A stretch of 64,000 nt of DNA from Erigeron canadensis (Eukaryota; Streptophyta; Magnoliopsida; Asterales; Asteraceae), in assembly GCF_010389155.1 (NCBI RefSeq), contig NC_057761.1, positions 54,434,587 through 54,498,586 on the forward strand, read 5' to 3'. Shown here one piece after another: positions 56,564-64,000 of the stretch. The position numbers were made by a program, and so were the translations under genes. Each line of letters opens with the position of its first letter. Within the stretch, counting starts at the first letter, position 1. The notes beneath the pieces were generated by a model. The model was given only the letters and a program-made list of their open reading frames with translations, made no database searches and was not told the origin of the DNA.

Positions 56564-58415
56564 TTAATTAACTAAATAACTGAAGTTAGATTACGATGGT
56601 TCAATTTCTGATATTTCTAGGAAAGTGCTTTGGTCAATATTAAAAGCACCCTGTTTGTAAGATACGTATGTTTATCCATTCCTTAATATCAAATTTTATC
56701 GGCTTAGTGATTCGGCCCCAAGCGATTCATTCTTGGCTAAACAGCTTGAATGTCTGTTTATTTTCTTTAGTATATTTGAATTACCTTTTCAAACAATGTA
56801 ATCATTTTATATATTCCGGTTGAGCTTTATATGTTTTAGAATTTAGATAAGCTTCGCCCAGTGTTAAGTAATGAGGTTAGTCCTCCCCCACCCTACCATC
56901 TGAATGAGGAGGTAGTCCTATCCAGATGCGAATAAGCCCGGAAGTGACTGCAATGAGCATAAATTTCACTCACTGGCCTAAACGACGAGCAAAGACTCGA
57001 AAGTGAGAAACATGGACAAAATAATCCATGTTAGAATCAATTGTATTGTATTTATAAATTTATATTATTATTTATATAAAAGTAGTGATTTTAAATGAAA
57101 ATAGTAAGAATAAACTCATTAATTTATTAGCATATCATAATCAGAATGTTATAATGAATTCATTAAGAAATTGTTTGCAAGCTACATTATCATCATGAAT
57201 GCTTTATTAATACAAAGTTCGTTGGCCTTTAAAAAAAACACAGGATTGCTTAAATATATTTTGTATAGGAATTATTAGAATAGAATTAGGATAATATAGT
57301 TTAGTAATTTCCGATAAAACACACTTGGCATTATTTTAATCGGTTGGGAATTTGGGATATTTGGGGGTGCAAGAAAGTGTGTATTGGACTATTGGCAATC
57401 CTCCACATTTGGAAGTTGGAGCTCCGAATTGTTTTTTATATATTCTATGTTTGTTTTGAACGATAAATTCAATCATATTAAATCTATCATTGACAATAAA
57501 TATTATTGTTTTACTGGCTTAAATAAAGTTTATATTATATTGTAATGTAATATTATAATGGAAAAATGATCTGTACCGCAAGCTTTACCTAAGCTTAGGT
57601 ACTGTCACTTTAAAAAAAGTTACATATTAAACCTTTGAATTTGATAAACATACATAACATCCCCTAAATTTTACGTAAACACCTTTATTAGGACTTGACT
57701 TGGTTATACCCATGTTCAAGTATGAGAGGGCAACGTTTACCACTATTGATCGTCGTGCCTTCGGGCAGATTAGTAGGGGGTTTTCCTCACATCGGGTATC
57801 AGGTATCTGAAATAGGCATTTCTACTTCGAGTGAGCTCTCTAGCGCAAACCCGGTTAAGACAACGTATGCTATATCTTCCTCTGTCGAATCACCACATTA
57901 AGTTTCCACTTTAAAAAAAAATATACCCCACACGACCACACACATGAGTTCTAAACGTGTGCTTGTTAAATGTTAACACATCTTCATTAAATCTATGCCG
58001 TGATCAATGATTATGTCACAAGCGCAACTACAAAAACAACTTTAGATTTGGTGTTAAAATTTTCACAATTAGACAAAAGAATAATTTTAAAGATATACTC
58101 GTAATACATTATTCAACAAGTAAACATCTCAAAGGCACAACTCTATTTCATTTAACTAATTAAATAAAGGGATAATATATCATGTTGTTAATAGCAATCA
58201 TCTTTCTTTCATAAACATACTCTGTTTATCACATGATAAAATCAATAATCATCTCTTCTGAATGTGAGGACAACATCATCTAGCTAAATGTTATTAACAG
58301 CATATTAGCTATCCCTTAAATAAAAACAACAAATCAAACATAAATCGCACAATACATACATGTCACTCGGATAATACAATAAGAGTAAACGCCGCATCAA
58401 TTTTGTATGGTCTCT
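56564..58415. other. Segmental duplication copy B and 3' flank of lectin 3
   Basis: 56564-57510 aligns with 45.98-50.0 kb. About 56845-57000 is an extra GC-richer block (…aatgaggaggtagtcctatc…) absent from copy A. The copy of the 8.85-kb repeat is at 57565-57690. 57690-57905 is GC-richer and open on the plus strand (57695-57901), but has no motif I recognise; it looks like transposon debris. Confidence 0.5.
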
Positions 58416-59518
58416 CTAAACATTACCATTATTCACATTCGAACAACAGTTACAGATATTGTAATATTGATGATTTGGGTTTCCACTATGAAATTTGAGG
58501 TAGATGGTTATGCCCCCGGTCGTCAGAATTATCCCGACCAATGCCCCTATCAGCCCTTTTATTAGTTTATTAAGATTCTGATACTTTCGGGTTGTTTGAG
58601 TCGTTGACAGTGTTGGCGGCATCAAATATGGCATTGGGTTAAATGGGCCGCTGATGAAATTTGAAATTGGTGCTAATGGTGATGATGGTCGTGGTGAGTT
58701 TGGGCCGAGTTGTCTATTTGGGTCATCAAAGGTTGAAGTAAAACTCCAGGAGAAAACTGAGTGGACCTCTGTACTCCCCTGGGTTGACCCGAAAACCCGA
58801 CATACATAGACTCGTTCACGTATTGAGAAAGATCTATGGTGACGGATAAAATAGGTGAAACGGGTTTAGTTTTGGAGTATGAAAGGAATACTTTGAGCTC
58901 ATGATTTGACCCGGAATAGTCAACCCACGAGTGAATTAACTCCCCACTTTTTAAACTAACGTTAACCGAATCCAAATCGGCCACGTGTAAAGAAACCACT
59001 GAGTTGATATCAAGACCAACATGGTTTCCATTAAAATCCTTGAACTCTGCATCCTTAGCAGTATCGAACTCAATGGAGACGGAACCCGTCGGAATCCCAA
59101 GATACCCACCGGCGGAACCGATTGATATATCGTCCGGCGAGATAACAAAAGCAAAGCCACCACCAATAGAGTTCGGGTTTAGATCAAGAATAGAAAACGA
59201 AAAGTGAGTAGCGAAACTGGTGGGATTTGGGTTACCGGGTTGGCGGAATGTGATGGGCTTATTGTATAAAACCCTGCCGGCGCCGGAATTTGGAACGGTG
59301 AGATCTCCGGTGAGTCGGACAGAGGTGTTGTTGTAAATTTGAGCATCGCCCAACAGCCTTAAGTTGGTAAGTGTTTGGATGTGAAATGAAGTTTCTCCGG
59401 TGGTGGTGGTGGTGGTGGAGGAAAAACAGAGTAGTAAAAACAGGGGGAAAAACAGAGTGTATACATAAAATATATGGGTGTTTGTGTTTGAGACAGAAAG
59501 AGAAGAATAATTCGCCAT
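58416..59518 (-). pseudogene. L-type lectin membrane protein, paralogue 3 (one frameshift)
   Basis: The start at 59518 gives a signal peptide (about 1-40), then a lectin domain with 'RVLYNKPITFRQPGNPNP', 'SIEFDTAKDAEFKDFNGNHV' and 'NESMYVGFSG'. At about 58791 one base is missing relative to paralogue 2, so the protein runs out of frame to 58673. The remaining coding potential in the correct frame continues to 58416: linker, membrane helix ('GALVGIILTTGGITIYL') and short tail 'YYNICNCCSNVNNGNV'. No kinase follows. A TATA box (CTATAAAAGC) lies about 50 bp upstream. The rest is open and well conserved, so this is either a very young pseudogene or a sequencing error. Confidence 0.88.
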
Positions 59519-59564
59519 TTTTGTAGATATATTGTTGTGGTACTAATTACATTACATCATGGAG

Positions 59565-59574
59565 CTTTTATAGT
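59565..59574 (-). promoter_or_regulatory. TATA box of lectin 3
   Basis: On the minus strand CTATAAAAGC lies about 47-56 bp before the ATG at 59518. Confidence 0.6.
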
Positions 59575-59960
59575 GCTCACCAAAAATGGGGTCGGTCGTA
59601 AACATTAAATACTACTCGTAGTATATCACTATCTACCTCACTAGTCACCACTATTTTTTTTTAATACGCTGGCTAGTATATATTATTACGAGTATATACT
59701 AATATATGTAGCCAATTAAGGCTAAGCCGTTAACGTATATATGTATGTATGCATAACATATATGTCATGTAACATACATGATGAATATTATACAAGTATC
59801 AGTGTACCACCACAGGCTACGACCGAAAAGACAAAGAAAACTCGTGTCGGTTTTGACATCAACATACATGATGAACATCATACAAGTAAAGTGGTTGGCA
59901 ACATGTGCGGTTGGTCCGGCCCCATAGCATAATTATCTCATTTACTTTTTCTTATTATTT
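59575..59960. other. Upstream region of lectin 3
   Basis: A pair of direct repeats, 'caacatacatgatgaacatc' (about 59860) and 'aacatacatgatgaatatta' (about 59770), lies within. No gene was found. Confidence 0.4.
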
Positions 59961-59961
59961 A

Positions 59962-60065
59962 TTTTTTTTTAAACAGTCAATTTATTAATAAAACTAGCAA
60001 GATGCTAGAAAAGGAGTACAATACAAACGAGTTAAAATCTAAAATTACACCATTTTGCCCAATCT
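59962..60065 (-). mobile_element. LINE 3'-end stump (minus strand)
   Basis: On the minus strand it reads '…ttctagcatcttgctagttt…' and ends in A-rich sequence (59962-59971 as T-tract). This matches the 'ctagcaccttgctag' and 'gtgtcttgctagttgc' 3' UTR ends of the two other LINEs in the window. It is about 100 bp and heavily 5' truncated. Confidence 0.65.
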
Positions 60066-60483
60066 AAACGGGAATCTTTCGATCTACTTCTAAATTACTA
60101 TATAATATATTCCCATAATGTAATGACGTTTTACTTAAATTAATAGTCTAGCTCTGTAAGAGCACCCCCAATGTACCAATACTAGCTCCGTATTCGACTT
60201 CCAATACGGTACACACCATTGGGTGTGGACCGTATTGGTCCGTATTGGACTTCCGTATTGCATGTTTCGTGGTGGTGAATACAGAGCGTTTGACTTGATT
60301 TGTTTTTTGTTTTGTTTTTTTTTTTTTTTTGTGTAACGGCTAGTTAAGTAAAAAAAAATTAATTTTGAATTTAATAATTTTTTATTCAAATAACCTTTTA
60401 AACAAACACATTACTTTATTAAAACAAACACATTACATATTAAAAAAAAACACAATTAAAACACGAAATACATTAAGATACGA

Positions 60484-60942
60484 TTACTCGTCATCATCTT
60501 TAATTGACATTTTTCCTAAACCACGGTAAGCGGTTTCGTTTGCCCACCATTTGTCATGTTGCGGGCATTTGACTTCCCACGTCGTTTTGTCTTCTCCGCA
60601 ATTGTCGTGGTACGATTCGGCCCAAGTGCATTGGTCACCTAACGTGTGACCGGCCTTAAAAACATCATCGACCACGCTCTTGACCTGCTTGATCTCCTAT
60701 TGCAGAAACGAAGAATAATGTTCTTCGTGGTTCAAGACCTTGCGGCCTGGTGCTTGTATTGCCTCAATCATTTGCTCGCATCGTCGTCGTTTCTCCCGCA
60801 AGGAACCCATGACCTTAGAGATTTCAGTTTGAAGTAGTGTGTCCTCTTTGACCTTATCCACGATTCTTTTTTTCATCTCATCTTCTGTCAGACGAGGTCG
60901 GTGAACATTCTTTTTAGATGATGATGAGGAGGAGGACGCCAT
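60484..60942 (-). pseudogene. Unknown coiled-coil gene in the Harbinger relic
   Basis: One frame of 152 codons runs from the ATG at 60942 to 60484, with a single in-frame TAG at about 60694-60696 where Gln is likely. The product starts with a Ser run, then a basic/charged helical region (about 15-85) and a C-terminal part with spaced Cys/His ('GDQCTWAESYHDNCGED', 'KCPQHDKWW') that might bind zinc. I do not recognise the family. A TATA-like CTATAAATACC lies about 80 bp upstream (61021-61031). It is probably an accessory gene of the transposon or a captured gene. Confidence 0.55.
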
Positions 60943-61259
60943 TTGGTTAAAAAGAGTGAATGACTTTGTAAAAGAATGAAAGTTGGAATGGTAATGAAAC
61001 TGAATTGTACTCTGGGTTGGTATTTATAGAGTGACAATCCAGGCTAGCCGTTCAGGGACTAAAAGTGTAAAAGTTTTTTAACTGTTTGGCCATTTGAGGG
61101 ACTATAAGCGTAAATGTTTTGAATTTTGAATTTTGAATTTTGAACATTAGAGGAGCGTCTTTTTGTTCCTATATATACTGGAATTGATCAAACAATTCTG
61201 ATCAATACACAAACTCTTAATGTGGTTCCTCATCAAATGCCCCTAACCGAAAACCATCA

Positions 61260-61553
61260 ATGACCGTCGATCAAGTGCATGAGCGTATTATGGCTGATAT
61301 CGTCGACCACCAAAGGTTCATATAGGAAATGCTTGAAGTTGGTCTCAAACTAAAAGCGATGAAGGAATGGTGTCAACAGCAAATCGATTATATACAAACC
61401 GGGCATTGCATTGAACTTGAGTGTCAGTACTTTACTTATTTGCAGGGGAAGATCGATAAGATTAAAATTGCTATCGAAGAACTTGCTTCTGTGATCATGA
61501 CCTTGAACCATATGATCATATGGGCGAAATCAATGAATAAAATCTGTTGTTGA
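61260..61553 (+). pseudogene. Unknown small helical gene in the Harbinger relic
   Basis: A 97-codon frame from the ATG at 61260 has one in-frame TAG at about 61323-61325. The rest is amphipathic, probably coiled-coil ('LKLKAMKEWCQQQIDYI', 'GKIDKIKIAIEELASVI'). A TATA box (TATATATA, 61170-61177) lies 83 bp upstream. It is divergently arranged with the gene at 60484-60942. No family is recognised. Confidence 0.45.
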
Positions 61554-61711
61554 ATTGCTATTTTAATGCTTTTTATGTATTGTACTTGTTTTTATTAATA
61601 AAATGGTATTTTAGAATTTTATATAATATTTATTTATTCAAATTACCTTACACAAACACATTTCAAACAGACACATTAAAATAGACACTTAAAATACAAG
61701 AACACACTTAG

Positions 61712-62021
61712 TTAAACATTTCTAAAGTGGGAAACCGTGATAAGGTCCATGAAGCAGCGCTCGTAATGGAAGCCCCTCCCATAATTCTCGCGGTACTCTT
61801 GATGCGCCATTGCATAGAGCAACTCATCATATAAGGTCGAGGCTCTGTGCCTTCAGCCTCGTATAGATTGCCTCAAACTCCTTACATTCATTGTGAACTT
61901 TTTTGAAGCGACCTAGTAGTTGAGACATGGTCCGTTGATCTTCAGTCGTGACTCGTGAGTCTGTTGAAGCTTTCCGATATGTTGGTCCAAGCAGTTTGTT
62001 CAGTTGGGTAAAACATTTCAC
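61712..62021 (-). pseudogene. Harbinger Myb/SANT-like partner, fragment
   Basis: The first part reads 'RTMSQLLGRFKKVHNECKEF' and 'EAIYTRLKAQS'. After a frame change near 61832 the other phase reads 'YDELLYAMAHQEYRENYG' and 'FHYERCFMDLITVSHF' to a stop at 61712. These match the second half of the Myb/SANT-like partner domain, comparable with 'SQLHGKWNKIKAGCKNFGVV' and 'YDVVHEQYKREYG…FEKCWEIL' in the gene at 47.4-48.7 kb. The N-terminal DNA-binding half is missing. Confidence 0.7.
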
Positions 62022-62454
62022 ATCCTTCTATCCAACACCTGCATAACAATATATATTCTGAGTCAGTCCACATTCTCGCCATTTGAAATTGAATGCTTTG
62101 ATAGAAGTTGAATGAAGTTGTTGTTTATACATAATGACATCCAAGCTAGCCGTTTTGTGACTACAAGTGTAAATATTTTGAATTTTGAACGTTGGGTGAC
62201 TAAAAGTGTAAATATTTTGAATTTTAAAATTATTAATAAATTTTTATATAATATTTGTGTTTATTTTATAAATTATATTTCTGGTTTTATTTATTAAAAG
62301 TTTGAAAATAAATATGTTGGGGTGTATTGGTTAGTATTAGATGTATTGGGTATTGAGTATGAATTAAGGAAAATATATTCAAAAGAAGTTTTGCTGATAT
62401 AGCGCTAATTTGACATTATATTGGGTAGTATTGGAAGTGACCATTGGGGTGATC

Positions 62455-63145
62455 TAATGGTTTCAAATTATTATACTCATAACATGCGTGGTGTCTAACA
62501 TGTTAATTTATATATCGATCGTGAGTCATTTTTCTATAATACGATTTTTTTTCTGCTTGTATAATTGTATTACACGATATTTTGTTTGACCGTTATTTAT
62601 ATTCAATCACTCTATTTACCAAAATTATATGTACTTGCTTTATATACCAAACTATATTTTATGCCTTAAATAAAATTTTGTTGTTAAAAAATGGGTAGCT
62701 TAAAAAGTTTGTTAAGCATAAAGTAAATAATTTTGTTGATATATTGTTGTACGTGATAACTTTAAAACCTATATTTTGTTATGAAATACATATTTGGTAT
62801 TATTTTTGAGTAAATTATAATTGCATTTTGACTATTTTTGTTAAATTGTAATAAGTTTTGTAAGATTTTTACACAAAAAAATATAATAAATTAAAAATAG
62901 TCATACCGGTCGGTATTTCCGGTATTACCGATAATACCGGTAATAGCGGAAAATTTTTCCACGCCGGTATAACTAAAATACCGGTTTTTAAAACATTGGG
63001 TGTTGGATACATTCCATTTAAGGAGTTTTTATACTACTATATATCCGAAAATTGGAGTGGACGGGCAACCGGTTTGATTACCCCGTGGATGCTGTCGTAG
63101 TCTCGTAGACGGAATCGACCTCACCAGTCACCACTATTTTTTTTT
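62455..63145. other. AT-rich DNA with a hAT end fragment at about 62895-63000
   Basis: The block rich in 'taccggt' and 'accggtatt' repeats, ending 'taccggtttttaaaacattg', looks like one end of a hAT element. The other end was not found. No gene was seen. Confidence 0.45.
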
Positions 63146-63149
63146 TAAG

Positions 63150-63352
63150 AAAAAATTACATTTTTGGTCCCTTAAGTTGGCAGGATTTTCAGTTATAGCC
63201 CTTAAGTGAATTAATTACAGAAAAAACCCTGAAGTAGGCCAACTTTTTCAATTTTTACTTCGCGACAAAACGCCGTTTATTTGTTCCGTTAAGTGAGGAG
63301 TAGATTCGTTTTTTGCTCTCCTTCTTTTTCCTGGGACCAAAAACGTAATTGT
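63150..63352. mobile_element. Probable MITE
   Basis: The inverted ends share 'attacatttttggtccc' (63155-63171) and its reverse form 'gggaccaaaaacgtaat' (about 63333-63349). It is about 200 bp. A target duplication is not clear. Confidence 0.55.
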
Positions 63353-63423
63353 GTTTGCTTCTTTTTTTTTTCCCAGATTTCCTTGAAGGTTTTTTCAAAA
63401 TTAGTAATAAATCTAGTTTCTCA

Positions 63424-63464
<41 letters not shown>

Positions 63465-63490
63465 GATGACATCATCATCATCATCATCTC
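63424..63490. repeat. (CAT)n microsatellite, interrupted
   Basis: About 13 CAT/ATC units, an interruption (gatgaca), then 5-6 more units. It creates spurious poly-Met or poly-Ser/Ile open frames. Confidence 0.97.
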
Positions 63491-64000
63491 AATCTATATT
63501 CATATATCTATCTAACGTTATTATTTCCAGAATTCATGTCCATATTTTCATAACATCATCATCATATAAAAAATGCATAAAACAGAATATCAAAAATATT
63601 TTCGAAAAACACAATTGGAAACAAAAACTAAAACCACACCAACAAAAATACATATGTATCTAATCAAAACATCTATCAAAATACTTTACATCCATAATCC
63701 ACATCTATAAAAAAAATATCAAAGATCTAAAGTTTAATATATCTCAAATCATTTTAGATCTGCCGAGAACGGTTGTGGTGGTGCGATGGTGGTGATGGAA
63801 GTTGTAATAGAAGGAGTGGTGGTGGTTGAATACTCCAAGAGTGACGGTGGTGGTTGAAAAGCTATTGTAGCGGCACAGTGGTGGTTGAAGAACACAACGG
63901 CAGGAGTATGGTGGTGCGACTCGCGAGAGAAACTCGTGTATAATATAGGAGTTATCAAAGGTTGTATTTGGAAGAGTAAATAAAACGTTTAGCAGACATA
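63491..64000. other. Intergenic DNA, GGTGGT-rich patch
   Basis: 63765-63920 carries several 'gtggtggtt' and 'ggtggtg' repeats. No supported gene was found. Confidence 0.4.

Larger units (their letters stand above)
60160..62454. mobile_element. PIF/Harbinger relic with three small genes
   Basis: The ends are GAGCACCCCCAATG and (reverse) GATCACCCCAATGG, flanked by TAA target duplications (60157-60159 and 62455-62457). It is 2295 bp. It encodes no transposase. It contains two minus-strand genes (60484-60942 and 61712-62021) and one plus-strand gene (61260-61553), each with a TATA-like box and each damaged. The promoter regions of the two minus genes share a block around 'ctagccgtt…gactaNaagtgtaaa' (61035-61070 and 62140-62175). 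Confidence 0.85.

Noticed and set aside
57695..57901. Open frame of 68 codons in GC-richer DNA
   Set aside because: No motif and no splice or promoter evidence. It neighbours transposon debris.
63255..63464. Open frame starting with a run of Met
   Set aside because: Produced by the (CAT)n microsatellite.
1..64000. tRNA, rRNA or organelle-DNA insertions
   Set aside because: I looked for tRNA-like A/B boxes with cloverleaf potential and for conserved rRNA or plastid stretches and recognised none. A short insertion could still be missed by eye.

Overview
This is AT-rich nuclear DNA of a flowering plant. GT-AG introns, TATA boxes about 50-80 bp before start codons, legume-lectin genes of the plant receptor-kinase type, a plant LINE, plant-type PIF/Harbinger, hAT, Mutator, CACTA and Helitron elements, and an LTR starting TGTAACATCC all point that way. 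The repeat types resemble those I know from Asteraceae, but the family is an inference and no species is claimed. I see no bacterial operons, rRNA, tRNA or CRISPR. Most of the window is transposon or transposon debris.

Host-type genes are few. (1) A small three-exon gene of unknown function is present twice (13765-16605 and 32750-33776), inside a duplicated segment of about 2-5 kb. (2) Three L-type lectin genes lie on the minus strand. One is intact (23366-24400). It encodes a signal peptide, a lectin domain, one membrane helix and a very short Cys-rich tail, with no kinase. The other two (36726-37695 and 58416-59518) are broken by frameshifts.

Layout. 1-12 kb: sparse, with a small Helitron, a CACTA-like relic, a LINE 3' stump, a hAT MITE and a fold-back element. 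12-18 kb: unknown gene copy 1, invaded by a Helitron and, in intron 2, by a 1.8-kb Mutator-like element with a perfect 9-bp target duplication. 18-22 kb: a decayed retroelement-type gene and a Harbinger transposase gene. 23-31 kb: lectin 1, its tandem-repeat upstream region, a hAT MITE, a 0.5-kb direct duplication and three fold-back/MITE elements. 32-38 kb: unknown gene copy 2, lectin 2, and a 960-bp palindrome in lectin 2's upstream region. 39.7-45.5 kb: a nearly full-length LINE with stops and a frameshift. 46-49.1 kb: a hAT, then a Harbinger element carrying only an intact Myb/SANT-like helper gene. 50.5-56.6 kb: a Helitron cluster. One member carries an RPA1-like exon split by a solo LTR, and two others face each other in opposite orientation. 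55-57.5 kb: a second copy of the 45.6-50-kb segment, which preserves the empty sites of several insertions. 58-64 kb: lectin 3, a Harbinger relic with three small genes, and microsatellites.

The Harbinger pieces complement each other. The transposase sits near 20-22 kb, an intact Myb-like partner at 47-49 kb, and a broken partner fragment at 61.7-62.0 kb. No single element seen here has both parts. The paralogous segments let many insertion boundaries be read directly from filled and empty sites. Coordinates given as 'about' are limited by reading by eye.
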